Source: Alkaliphilus peptidifermentans DSM 18978 (GTDB lineage: Bacteria > Bacillota > Clostridia > Peptostreptococcales > Natronincolaceae). Taken from it: a stretch of DNA of 64,000 bases. Shown piece after piece: positions 44,891-53,301 of the stretch (position 1 is the stretch's first letter; each line of letters begins with the position of its first letter). The stretch is from positions 62,001-126,000 of the forward strand of contig NZ_FMUS01000011.1 of the NCBI RefSeq assembly GCF_900101495.1, written 5' to 3'. Under the pieces are notes generated by a model. It was not told where the DNA came from, did not search any database, and saw only the letters and a program-made list of their open reading frames with translations. A program made the position numbers and the translations under genes.

Positions 44891-45151
44891 TTATGTAAAT
44901 AACCCACCATATCTTCTTTTTTCAATCATATATACTATTTCTTCTATTGTTTTATTATTAGCGTTAATCAACATTGCTCCGTAATCCTGAATTCCTGCCT
45001 CGTTGTTAAAGGCTTCAATTCCTGAGTAATCGTTACTATAAACTATTGCGTCTACAGACCCGCCCTTGTTAAAGTCAATAATCTCATATCCTCTAGCTTT
45101 TAATTCATCTTTAACCTGCTTCAAGCCTTCTTCAACTGCTATTTTTTTCAA
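44891..45151 (-). CDS. UPF0180/YkuS-like small protein
   Basis: 86 residues, MKKIAVEEGLKQVKDELKARGYEII opening, ending EEIVYMIEKRRYGGLFT. Pattern and size match UPF0180 (YkuS), of unknown function. The start is taken as TTG 45151 because AGGAGG lies eight bases upstream; the longer GTG 45160 overlaps that site. The Shine-Dalgarno is part of the terminator hairpin of the upstream lipid kinase gene. Confidence 0.82.
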   Translation of the reverse strand: MKKIAVEEGLKQVKDELKARGYEIIDFNKGGSVDAIVYSNDYSGIEAFNNEAGIQDYGAMLINANNKTIEEIVYMIEKRRYGGLFT

Positions 45152-45198
45152 AAAAACCACCTCCTAATGCTTATTCTTGCTTATTAGAGGTGGTTTCA
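45150..45198 (-). terminator. Terminator of the lipid kinase gene overlapping the UPF0180 ribosome-binding site
   Basis: On the minus strand AAACCACCTC-TAAT pairs with ATTAG-GAGGTGGTTT and is followed by seven T. The 3' arm contains the AGGAGG of the next gene and the T-run ends on its TTG start codon. Confidence 0.8.
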
Positions 45199-45234
45199 TT
45201 CAATTTCAATAAAATAATTCTAATTATAATTCCT

Positions 45235-46119
45235 TTAACATAAAACCTTTATTTTATGGTCAAAAATTTTAAAATCAATAAATTCATATTCTTCCTTTGA
45301 AATGGTAAAAATTTCTCCATCCAAATTGATTTTTAAAGGATCCTTTATAAATAATGTTATTTTTGAGGTTTTCATCATTTCTACCTCATTAAACCGTAGA
45401 TGCTTACCCTTAAATATTGTTGGGAATAGTATCAGAAGCTTTAATTTGCTCATTTTTTTCACAATGCAAATATCCATTAAATCATCTGACATGTCCGCCT
45501 CTGGTGCTATCTTCATACCGCCTCCATAGCTTCTGCCATTACAGAAGGCCATCAGCATAGTATCAAGCACATATGTTTTATCACTGTTTTTAATTACCAG
45601 CTTCATATATCTAAAAGAGAATAGTACTTTTATCAGGGCTGCAATATATGCATATGTTCCGTTAAAATGTTTTTTAAGCGTATTCGCCTCACTAGCAATT
45701 TGTGCATCCAATCCTACTGATGCGATGTTAATAAAATAGTGTTCAAATACTTTTCCTATGTTTATTTCCTTTTCCTTACCCTTCAATATTATCTCAATAG
45801 CTTTGTCTGCCTCAACTGGTATATTGAGGTTCCGTATAAAATCATTACCAGTGCCAGAAGGTATAACTCCTAGGACTTTTTTCTTCTGGGCGATACCATT
45901 AACTACCTCATTTATTGTGCCATCTCCACCTACAGCGACTATAATATCTTCACTGGCATTCATAGCAATTTCTTTTGCATTTCCTTTTGCTTTTGTTACC
46001 TCAAGTCTATAGACAGTTTTCTTGTCCTTCATTACTTCATGTATTTTACCAACCATCCTACTTCCTTTTCCATTGCCAGATATCGGGTTTACTATAAACA
46101 AGTATGTCTTATCCTCCAT
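45235..46119 (-). CDS. Diacylglycerol/lipid kinase (DagK/YegS-like)
   Basis: 294 residues. The N-terminal NPISGNGKG and VAVGGDGTINEVVNG form the nucleotide- and catalytic-loop signatures of the diacylglycerol kinase catalytic domain; GVIPSGTGNDFIRNL is the third. It phosphorylates lipid head groups, recycling diacylglycerol or similar lipids at the membrane. It overlaps the DUF4446 stop by one base, so both are likely co-translated. Confidence 0.92.
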   Translation of the reverse strand: MEDKTYLFIVNPISGNGKGSRMVGKIHEVMKDKKTVYRLEVTKAKGNAKEIAMNASEDIIVAVGGDGTINEVVNGIAQKKKVLGVIPSGTGNDFIRNLNIPVEADKAIEIILKGKEKEINIGKVFEHYFINIASVGLDAQIASEANTLKKHFNGTYAYIAALIKVLFSFRYMKLVIKNSDKTYVLDTMLMAFCNGRSYGGGMKIAPEADMSDDLMDICIVKKMSKLKLLILFPTIFKGKHLRFNEVEMMKTSKITLFIKDPLKINLDGEIFTISKEEYEFIDFKIFDHKIKVLC

Positions 46120-46667
46120 CAGCTAACCTCTTTGCTACGTCTAGAACCCTTCATATCTCTTCCGTCAACAAGCTTACCCTTCGCTCTTTCCAAGGATTGT
46201 AGTTCTTCTACAGATAGACTATAATTAGATTTTCCATCTTTAATAGGCTTTGCATAAGAGATTGTTTCTGAACGTCCATGTATTCCTGTTAGTATTAAAC
46301 CATCATTGTTTTCATCTAGCAATGTAATGGAAAAGCTTAGATCGCTGCCTGTATCATTAAAGGCGCTATATCTTATAATACCAATTTTTTGAACACAAAA
46401 ACTAATACGGTTATCCAGTAGGTTTATTCTATTGTTTATTTTATCAAACTCCTTGTTGATGTCTTCTACCTTGTCCATGTGCTCCATTAAAAGACCCTCT
46501 ATGTTTTTACCATTAGTTCCTTTAACTAGCTTTTTATACTTGTCCTTAAGGCTGGATGTCATTCCATAATTAATAGATAGTAATATAATTAGTAATAGGT
46601 TCATTACTAAGCTAGCAGCAATAACAAAAGAACTATAGGCATCAATAAAATCTAAGACCAACTGCAT
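46119..46667 (-). CDS. DUF4446 membrane-associated coiled-coil protein
   Basis: 182 residues. One N-terminal helix (15-33), then a coiled stretch (LLMEHMDKVEDINKEFDKINNRINLLDNRI) and the DUF4446 domain (CVQKIGIIRYSAFNDTGSDLSFSITLLDENNDGLILTGIHGR). The function is unknown. It overlaps the lipid kinase start and is the first gene of that pair, and its neighbourhood near parAB is typical of clostridia. Confidence 0.83.
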   Translation of the reverse strand: MQLVLDFIDAYSSFVIAASLVMNLLLIILLSINYGMTSSLKDKYKKLVKGTNGKNIEGLLMEHMDKVEDINKEFDKINNRINLLDNRISFCVQKIGIIRYSAFNDTGSDLSFSITLLDENNDGLILTGIHGRSETISYAKPIKDGKSNYSLSVEELQSLERAKGKLVDGRDMKGSRRSKEVS

Positions 46668-46763
46668 GAAAAAGCTCCTTTCGATTTATCCGTTGTTTTA
46701 TTTGCTCAATATATTTTATCATGACTTAATGAATTCAGCTATTCATTTCATCAAATTGTAATA

Positions 46764-46830
46764 AAAAAACCTCATAGAAACATCTTTGTTAGTTCTGCGA
46801 AACTAAGCAGATGAACTTCCTGAGGTTCAA
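46764..46830 (-). terminator. Terminator after the cysteine desulfurase-like gene
   Basis: AACCTCA/TGAGGTT closes an extended imperfect stem (inner TTAGTT/AACTAA) followed on the minus strand by seven T. Confidence 0.75.
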
Positions 46831-46854
46831 TTTATTGATTGGTAGTATAGAAAA

Positions 46855-47997
46855 CTAAAGCTGTTGGCAGATATCTTTTATAGCGGTTACTACTTTATCG
46901 ATGTCTTCTTTAGTATTAAAATAACCTATGCTAAATCTGACTGTTCCCTGCTCAAAGGAACCAATAGTTTTATGTGCAACTGGAGCACAATGTAAGCCTG
47001 GCCTTACTGCAATGTCATAGGCTTTGTCTAATATATATGCAATCTCTGACGAATCCTCTTCACCAATATTCAATGAAACAACCGCAGCCTGCTTAGATGC
47101 GTCCTTTACTCCATATACCTTTACCTCTTTTATATGACTTAATTCATCGAGAAAGTACTTAGTTAGTTCTTCTTCGTGTCTTCGAATTTTATGAACACCC
47201 TCAGAAAGAATAAATTCTATACCCTTAGCTAAACCAGCAATTCCTGGTGTGTTGGGGGTTCCGCTTTCATATCTATCTGGCATCATTTCAGGTTGAGTCA
47301 ACTCCTCCGATTTGCTTCCAGTTCCACCTTCTTTAAAATGCATAACGTCGATTCCTTCTCTAATGTAAAGAATCCCTGTTCCCTGTGGTCCCAATAGTCC
47401 CTTATGTCCTGGCAAAGCTAATATATCAATATTAAGCTTGTTAACATCTATATCATATACGCCTGCTGTTTGAGCAGCATCAACCAAAAATAGAATGTTA
47501 TTATTTTTTGCAATTTGCCCAATTTCGCCAATTGGCATAAGGGTTCCTGTTACATTTGATGCATGAGTCATTACTATTAATTTAGTGTTTCTTTTTATTG
47601 CAGCTTCTATTTCTTTAACACTAATAGAGCCATCTGAGTAACATTCAACAATTGTATTTTCTACACCAATGCTTTCTAATGCTTTTATCGGCCTAAGTAC
47701 AGAATTATGCTCCATACTGGTTGTAATAACATGATCTCCTGGCTTAAGAACTCCCTTTATTCCAAGATTCAATGACTCAGTGGCATTACTTGTAAATACA
47801 ACCTGCATAGGGTTGTCAATGTTGAATAATTTACAAACCAGCTCACGACCTTTGAAAATAACCCTTCCAGCTTCGATAGCCAGCTTATGTCCTGATCTTC
47901 CTGGGTTAGCTCCAAACCCTCTCATATGATTTAATACAGCCTCATAGACTATTTCTGGTTTTGGATAAGTTGTTGCGGCGTTATCTAAATAAATCAA
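46855..47997 (-). CDS. Cysteine desulfurase-family aminotransferase (NifS/EF2568 type)
   Basis: 380 residues. A class V PLP fold with the Lys in LALPGHKGLLGPQG, the aspartate in FLVDAAQTAGV and the C-terminal HCAPVAHKTIG and GTVRFSIGYFNT motifs of the EF2568-type group. These enzymes release sulfur from cysteine; the true donor/acceptor pair here is untested. TTG 47997 with GAGGAGG is preferred to the frame from 48012. The gene stands alone with its terminator. Confidence 0.88.
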   Translation of the reverse strand: MIYLDNAATTYPKPEIVYEAVLNHMRGFGANPGRSGHKLAIEAGRVIFKGRELVCKLFNIDNPMQVVFTSNATESLNLGIKGVLKPGDHVITTSMEHNSVLRPIKALESIGVENTIVECYSDGSISVKEIEAAIKRNTKLIVMTHASNVTGTLMPIGEIGQIAKNNNILFLVDAAQTAGVYDIDVNKLNIDILALPGHKGLLGPQGTGILYIREGIDVMHFKEGGTGSKSEELTQPEMMPDRYESGTPNTPGIAGLAKGIEFILSEGVHKIRRHEEELTKYFLDELSHIKEVKVYGVKDASKQAAVVSLNIGEEDSSEIAYILDKAYDIAVRPGLHCAPVAHKTIGSFEQGTVRFSIGYFNTKEDIDKVVTAIKDICQQL

Positions 47998-48097
47998 ATT
48001 AATCCTCCTCACTTCTTAACAACTAAACTTTACCAACTAAATGCTACTACAGTAAAAGTTATCCGTTTTATTTTAATTTACTACTTTCTATATTTTC

Positions 48098-49009
48098 TTA
48101 AAGGCTTAATACTCCACTTATAAAAATCTTGGCTTGCCCTCCAACATAAATCTTTTTATGCAAATGATCTTTTATAATTGTAGCATGTATTCTGCTTGGT
48201 CTGTTCATAACAAAGCCCTGCTCGAATGTAAAGCTTCTAGAATTACTTAAAGGGTATATATTGTTCTCTATCAGATAATATGCAAGAGCTCCACTGGAAG
48301 TTCCTGTGGCAGCTTCCTCATTAATTCCAACAAGAGGGGCAAAGTTTCTGCAATGGGCATGAGCACCGCTGTCTAAGGTTTCAGTGGTAAAACAGTGGAT
48401 TCCGATTATATCCAATTCCCTGCAGACATCCGCTAACTTATTCATGTTTGGTTTTATTTCTTTTAATACCTCTAGTTTTTTAACAGGGAAAATTATATCC
48501 TCTAGGCCAGTTGTTACTACTTGTGGTGTAAGATGAAACCCATCGATTCCAATATCTTTGATATCAATTCCTAGGATAGAACAAAGTTTGTCAGTATCTA
48601 TATTTTTATTAACTATTCGAGGATCCCCTTGTAGCATCACTATTTTGCTAGTGTTTTCATCCTCTATCTCAATTTGAACTTCAAATTTTCCGGCCTTGGT
48701 TATTTGACTGCAGTTTGCATTTCTTCCCTCTATATCTATATACCCATTTTTATATAAAACCTCGAAGGTGGCTATAGTTGCATGTCCACATAAATCTACC
48801 TCCTGCAGAGGAGTAAAGAATCTAACGATAAAGTTGTTTTTTTCATTAGTGTCGATCTTTACAAAGGCAGTTTCTGAAAGTTTAAGCTGGCAAGCAATTT
48901 TTTGCATTTGGTGTGTGGATAGCTGAGCATCATCAATAACAACAGCTGCCGTGTTGCCACCAAAAATCTTATCAGAAAATGCCTCTACATAAAATATTTT
49001 CAGCTCCAT
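48098..49009 (-). CDS. PhzF-family epimerase/isomerase
   Basis: 303 residues. NTAAVVIDDA, KLSETAFV and RFFTPLQEVDLCGHATIATFE in the N-terminal half and EEAATGTSSGALAYYL in the second are PhzF signatures (Glu near residue 46 acts as base in the family). PhzF acts in phenazine synthesis but most homologues have unknown substrates. ATG 49009 follows AAGGAG; the longer 49027 start is unlikely. A parS site lies just upstream of its start. Confidence 0.88.
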   Translation of the reverse strand: MELKIFYVEAFSDKIFGGNTAAVVIDDAQLSTHQMQKIACQLKLSETAFVKIDTNEKNNFIVRFFTPLQEVDLCGHATIATFEVLYKNGYIDIEGRNANCSQITKAGKFEVQIEIEDENTSKIVMLQGDPRIVNKNIDTDKLCSILGIDIKDIGIDGFHLTPQVVTTGLEDIIFPVKKLEVLKEIKPNMNKLADVCRELDIIGIHCFTTETLDSGAHAHCRNFAPLVGINEEAATGTSSGALAYYLIENNIYPLSNSRSFTFEQGFVMNRPSRIHATIIKDHLHKKIYVGGQAKIFISGVLSL

Positions 49010-49032
49010 AAATTTCTCCTTATCCACTAAAT

Positions 49033-49048
49033 TGTTTCACGTGAAACA
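49033..49048. promoter_or_regulatory. parS: parS centromere-like site 2
   Basis: TGTTTCACGTGAAACA, identical to the site at 42853, lies between parB and the phzF-like gene, 3 bases after the parB stop. Confidence 0.95.
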
Positions 49049-49050
49049 AT

Positions 49051-49917
49051 TTAACTTTTGTTTAACAAATCTAAAATCCTTTGTAAATCGTCATCATTAT
49101 AATACTCTATTTCTATTTTACCCTTCTTTTTCCCTTGTAGTATAGAAACCTTCGTGCCGAAAAAATTCTTTAAATTGTCTTCGATGTCTGTTAATATATA
49201 GTTCTTTTTCTCCTTTTTCCTTTTTATCTTCACTGGAGTACTTTCCTTTGCGACTAATTCCTCTGTCTTTCTTACATTCAAGCCTTCAGTAAGTATTCTA
49301 TTGGCAAGAATGAACTGTTTATCTTTATTCTCTATTCTCAAAAGGGTTCGGCCATGGCCGCTGCTTAATACTCCTTTTTTTATCATATCAATAATTCTTT
49401 CATCTAGTTGAAGTAGCCTCAAGGTGTTTGCTATATAAGGCCTGCTCTTTCCAAGAGCATCTGCCAACTTCTCTTGTGTTACACTATACTCATCAATTAT
49501 TTGTTTATAAGCGAATGCCTCTTCAATTGAATTCAAATCTTGTCGCTGAATGTTTTCTATTAATGCTACCTTAACAAGTTGTCCTTCTTCATATTCTCTT
49601 ACAATACACGGCATTTCTGTAAGTTGAATACTTTTTGCAGCTCTCCATCTTCTTTCTCCTGCAATAATCATATAACCATCGTCTCTTTTTGTAACAATTA
49701 TTGGTTGAATAATTCCGTGGGCCTTAATTGATTCAGCTAATTCATTAATGCTATCTATGTCAAAATCTTTTCTTGGCTGATGAATATTTGGATATATTTT
49801 ATTAATATTAATTAGTAGTATTTTTTCCTCCTGCTTTAGCTCTTCTTCAATGGTAAAAGTCTTCATTTCAGGTATTAAAGCCTCTAGTCCCTTACCTAGT
49901 CCTCTCTTTTTGTTCAT
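49051..49917 (-). CDS. parB: Chromosome-partitioning protein ParB/Spo0J
   Basis: 288 residues. KKRGLGKGLEALIPE is the ParA-activating N-terminus. The CTPase/ParB-N domain includes NIHQPRKDFD and GERRWRAA, and the HTH includes QEKLADALGKSRPYIANTLRLL. It binds parS, slides and recruits condensin, and controls ParA. It starts directly after the parA stop. Confidence 0.95.
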   Translation of the reverse strand: MNKKRGLGKGLEALIPEMKTFTIEEELKQEEKILLININKIYPNIHQPRKDFDIDSINELAESIKAHGIIQPIIVTKRDDGYMIIAGERRWRAAKSIQLTEMPCIVREYEEGQLVKVALIENIQRQDLNSIEEAFAYKQIIDEYSVTQEKLADALGKSRPYIANTLRLLQLDERIIDMIKKGVLSSGHGRTLLRIENKDKQFILANRILTEGLNVRKTEELVAKESTPVKIKRKKEKKNYILTDIEDNLKNFFGTKVSILQGKKKGKIEIEYYNDDDLQRILDLLNKS

Positions 49918-50691
49918 CTAAATCACATCCTCCTCTAAATCTAGAAATTCCTCGGCTAGTTCCCTATATGCCTCTGCACCTTTTGACTTTTCATCATAGT
50001 ATATAACAGGCTGGCCATAACTAGGTGCCTCGGCTAATCTAACATTCCTTGGAATAATGGTGGCATAAACCTTCCCCTTAAAATATGCCTTAACTTCGTC
50101 CACCACCTGAATAGAAAGATTTGTTCTTCCATCAAACATACTTAGAACAACTCCTTGTATTTCAAGGTTTGGATTAAGGTTCTTTTTCACCAATTGAATG
50201 GTGTTCATTAACTGGCTTACACCCTCCAATGCATAGTATTCACACTGTATTGGTATAAGGACACTATCAACAGCAGCCAGTGAATTTATAGTCAATAGTC
50301 CTAAAGAAGGCGGGCAATCAACAAATACATAATCATATTTATCTCTTATAGTATTTATAGACTCCTTTAACTGAATTTCTCTATTTTCTATACTTGCTAG
50401 TTCAATTTCTGCACCTGCCAATTGAACACTAGAGGGTACTATGTCTAAATTGCTATACTCAGTTGGAATAATAACTTTTTCTAGTGCAATTTCATTTACT
50501 ATCACATCATAGATACTATATTCTAGCGTGCTTTTATTAATTCCAAATCCACTTGTTGTATTCCCCTGCGGGTCAATATCTATAACGCATATCTTTTTGC
50601 CCATTTGAGCAATGCAGGCACTTAGATTAACATTAGTTGTTGTTTTTCCTACTCCTCCTTTTTGATTAAATATAGCAATTACTTTACTCAA
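49918..50691 (-). CDS. parA: Chromosome-partitioning ATPase ParA/Soj
   Basis: 257 residues beginning MSKVIAIFNQKGGVGKTTT. The deviant Walker A KGGVGKTT, ViDIDPQGNTT and the Walker B-like DCPPSLGLL are all present. ParA positions origins and, in Bacillus, modulates DnaA. TTG 50691 is the likely start; the frame to 50712 adds seven residues the family lacks. It is followed without gap by parB. Confidence 0.95.
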   Translation of the reverse strand: MSKVIAIFNQKGGVGKTTTNVNLSACIAQMGKKICVIDIDPQGNTTSGFGINKSTLEYSIYDVIVNEIALEKVIIPTEYSNLDIVPSSVQLAGAEIELASIENREIQLKESINTIRDKYDYVFVDCPPSLGLLTINSLAAVDSVLIPIQCEYYALEGVSQLMNTIQLVKKNLNPNLEIQGVVLSMFDGRTNLSIQVVDEVKAYFKGKVYATIIPRNVRLAEAPSYGQPVIYYDEKSKGAEAYRELAEEFLDLEEDVI

Positions 50692-51097
50692 AACAATCCA
50701 CTCCCTCGTCAATTATATTATATCTATTAATTTCTATAAAACTAAAATTTCACCTTCTTTGAAATTGCATTCAATGTCGATAATTGAAGAATATTTTAAT
50801 TAAATACACTCTTTTATTACATGTATTATGTAAACGAAGCTGCTATTTCAATTAAGAACCCTTGAAAACAGGTTAAAATCACTTTATTAATTAACATGAA
50901 CTAAAGCCTAACAAAAATCACATCATCTTTAGTAAAGTCCATATAACTTACTTCTTATATGCGTCAAAAAAAATGACTAATTCTACCTTTTCCTTCATAG
51001 TTATATATAAACTAATTTTGAAGCTATCAAAATAACATATAGCATTTAATCTTTTTCGTTAATATTAATTTTAACACAAGCAAAGGGGAGGCAGTTT
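50692..51097. other. Gene-free 406-base stretch between parA and the UPF0016 gene
   Basis: I see AT-rich sequence and possible divergent promoters but no ORF with a ribosome-binding site and no convincing hairpin, repeat or operator. Confidence 0.4.
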
Positions 51098-51367
51098 ATG
51101 TTTAGAACAATTATAACAACTTTTTGTATAGTTTTTATTGCTGAATTAGGTGACAAAACTCAATTGCAGACAATGCTACTTGCTACCCAATCAAAATCTA
51201 TATGGCCTGTATTTATTGGGTCTTCATTGGCTCTAATCTTGAGCTCTTTTATTGGTGTTTTTGCGGCAACTCATTTGAATAAATTTATAAATCCTAATAT
51301 ACTTCAAACTGCAGCTGGTATTATATTTATAGTTTTCGGCATATTGACTCTGTCTGGTAAAATGTAG
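51098..51367 (+). CDS. Half-size UPF0016 (TMEM165/GDT1) membrane protein
   Basis: 89 residues with three helices. IAELGDKTQLQTMLLA is the E-L-G-D-K-T/S motif of UPF0016, and GSSLALILSSFIGVFAA follows. Full-size members have two such halves in one chain and transport Mn2+/Ca2+. Here only one half is encoded and no partner lies beside it, so the protein may act as a homodimer, or pair with a gene elsewhere. ATG 51098 follows GGGGAGG. Confidence 0.85.
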   Translation: MFRTIITTFCIVFIAELGDKTQLQTMLLATQSKSIWPVFIGSSLALILSSFIGVFAATHLNKFINPNILQTAAGIIFIVFGILTLSGKM

Positions 51368-51385
51368 CCTCCATAGTTATTTATA

Positions 51386-51543
51386 AACATATTGTTCAGA
51401 CTGTTTAAAATCCTCCATCTTATTCGTTGCTGCAAAAAACCAGCACCCTTGCGTATTACGTATACGCTGCCTTCGCTGCTTTTTTTTGCGTCTCCAATCT
51501 GAATAATTTTCAACAGTCTGGATATTGTTGACTTTTTCAACAA
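51386..51543. repeat. Large imperfect palindrome between UPF0016 and noc
   Basis: The outer arms CAGACTGTTTAAAAT and (inverted) CAGACTGTTGAAAAT are near identical. The centre has GCGTA-TTACGTA-TACGC, and GCAAAAAA tracts flank it on both sides. A separate perfect hairpin TTGTTGA-CTTTT-TCAACAA lies at the end (51525-51543). It is non-coding; the 81-residue frame on the minus strand is a shadow. Confidence 0.5.
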
Positions 51544-51579
51544 TTTCAACTTATTGTTTTAAGTTTTTTTATAAAACGC

Positions 51580-51617
51580 ATAAAAAAGACCAGCATTTAA
51601 TTTTACTGGTCTTTTAA
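51580..51617 (-). terminator. Terminator after noc
   Basis: Stem AAAAGACCAG/CTGGTCTTTT followed on the minus strand by TTTTTTAT, 46 bases past the noc stop. Confidence 0.85.
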
Positions 51618-51662
51618 ATGGTTTTTTCTATAAACTTAAAGATAATCAATGTTAAGCAATCT

Positions 51663-52460
51663 TTATGTTTTAGGTATTTTTACTATCAATTCTATATATT
51701 CTCCACAATCGACTTGCTTTAACTCAGCATTTTCTTGTTTATCTTTAATGGCTTCAAAGGCTTGTTTAATAGTATTGATGTAAATTTTATAGTTCATGAA
51801 ACTTCTAACCTTCTGTCTGCTCTTTGGTTCATCTTCCTTGCTTATCTCTTCAGCAATTGCTGTTATTGTTTCTTCAGTCTTTTTTACATTATAACCATTT
51901 TTAATGACTTTTTGTAAAACCAATTTCCTTAACTCATCATCCGGTAACTTCAGCAAAGCTCTTGCGTGTCGTTCAGATAAGTTGTTTTCTAGTAAAAGTG
52001 TTTTTATTTCTTCTCCTAATCTAAGAATTCTAAGCTTGTTAGCAATAGTAGATTGATTTTTTCCTATTTGAACAGCTAACTCCTGCTGTGTAAAATTGTG
52101 ATCCATAATTAAGTTGTTATATGCCTCTGCTTCTTCAATAAAGTTCAAATCTTCTCTTTGTAGATTTTCAATTATAGCTATTACTGCTGAGTCTTTATCG
52201 TTATATTGATTATGTATTATAGCTGGAACCCTTTCTAGCTTGGCTAGCTTTGCAGCTTTTAATCTTCTTTCTCCTGCAATTAATTCATATTTATCATTAC
52301 CAATCTTTCTTACACTAATAGGTTGAATTATGCCATAGGCTTCTATTGATTGACTTAATTCTTCTAAACTTATTTGAGAAAAAGACTTACGTGGTTGATA
52401 AGGGTTGGGAATTATTAAATTGATGGATATCTCCTCAATTTCCTTTTTTGCATTATTCAT
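51663..52460 (-). CDS. noc: Nucleoid occlusion protein Noc (ParB-like)
   Basis: 265 residues. NPYQPRKSFSQ and GERRLKAAKLAKLER show the ParB N-domain, and TQQELAVQIGKNQSTIANKLRILRL is the HTH. Its position next to rsmG/mnmG, in addition to a separate parAB pair, identifies it as Noc, which binds NBS sites and blocks Z-ring assembly over the chromosome. ATG 52460 follows GGGAGATATAGG; the longer frame to 52571 is not supported. A perfect NBS-type palindrome sits at 32122. Confidence 0.88.
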   Translation of the reverse strand: MNNAKKEIEEISINLIIPNPYQPRKSFSQISLEELSQSIEAYGIIQPISVRKIGNDKYELIAGERRLKAAKLAKLERVPAIIHNQYNDKDSAVIAIIENLQREDLNFIEEAEAYNNLIMDHNFTQQELAVQIGKNQSTIANKLRILRLGEEIKTLLLENNLSERHARALLKLPDDELRKLVLQKVIKNGYNVKKTEETITAIAEEISKEDEPKSRQKVRSFMNYKIYINTIKQAFEAIKDKQENAELKQVDCGEYIELIVKIPKT

Positions 52461-52581
52461 CCTATATCTCCCTCTCTTCTTTAGCAAATTCATAAGTAAG
52501 ATTTCTATAAAAATTAGTTGAATCCTGCTTTTAAATCGTTGAGTTTCCAACTTTCGTTTTACAAAATACAACTTTTTTCAT

Positions 52582-53301
52582 CTATCTTATGGGATTCTTG
52601 CTTGGTTTTCCTGCTTTTCTTGGATATTTTGTCGGAGTATGTTTAACTTTTTCAATTATAACTATTCTATGCTCAATATCACTAAAGGGTAATTTTACCA
52701 CTTGTTCTTCTACAGGTTTTCCTCCTAAAAGATCAATTGCCTTTTTTGCTTCTTTTAGCTCTTCCTTAAGCTGAGGGCCTTTTTGACATATAAAAAAACC
52801 TCCCACCTTAACAAAGGGTAAACAGTATTCAACAAGGACATTTAGAGGAGCTACTGCTCTGGCTGCAGCATAATCATATTGCTCTCGATGTCCTTCTAGC
52901 TGCCCATAGTCCTCTGCTCTACCGTGGACAAATTCTACTTCTTTTAAATCTAATTGATCACAAACTTCTTTCAAAAAATCTAGCCTTTTGTTTAATGCAT
53001 CTAGTAGTGTCAGTCTTATATCTGATCTCATCACCTTTATGGGGATGCCTGGAAAACCAGCCCCTGTACCTACATCTATTAATTTTCCTTTCGTTACATT
53101 CTTTACCTTAAGACATGAAATCGAATCAAGAAAGTGTTTAATTGCAACATCTTTTTCCTCTTCTATGGATGTAAGATTCATTTTTTTGTTCCAATCTATT
53201 AATATGTCCTTATACTTTATTAGTTTCTGTACTTGTTGATCATTAATTTCAATTTGAAATTCATGACACCCATCTTTTAGTATTTTGTTCATCAATGACA
53301 T
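52582..53301 (-). CDS. rsmG: 16S rRNA m7G methyltransferase RsmG (GidB)
   Basis: 239 residues. LIDVGTGAGFPGIPIKV is the RsmG SAM motif, with AARAVAPLNVLVEYCLPFVK following. It methylates G527 of 16S rRNA. The start ATG directly follows the mnmG stop, and a basic C-terminus (PRKAGKPSKNP) is typical. No ribosome-binding site of strength is seen, so translation is probably coupled to mnmG. Confidence 0.95.
   Translation of the reverse strand: MSLMNKILKDGCHEFQIEINDQQVQKLIKYKDILIDWNKKMNLTSIEEEKDVAIKHFLDSISCLKVKNVTKGKLIDVGTGAGFPGIPIKVMRSDIRLTLLDALNKRLDFLKEVCDQLDLKEVEFVHGRAEDYGQLEGHREQYDYAAARAVAPLNVLVEYCLPFVKVGGFFICQKGPQLKEELKEAKKAIDLLGGKPVEEQVVKLPFSDIEHRIVIIEKVKHTPTKYPRKAGKPSKNPIR

Noticed and set aside
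51070-51097. yybP-ykoY manganese riboswitch before the UPF0016 gene
   Set aside because: AAAGGGGAGG is only the ribosome-binding site; no three-way-junction helices are visible upstream.
51304-51549. 81-residue minus-strand frame overlapping the UPF0016 end and the palindrome
   Set aside because: It runs antisense to a real gene and through an imperfect palindrome; no family resemblance and no ribosome-binding site.
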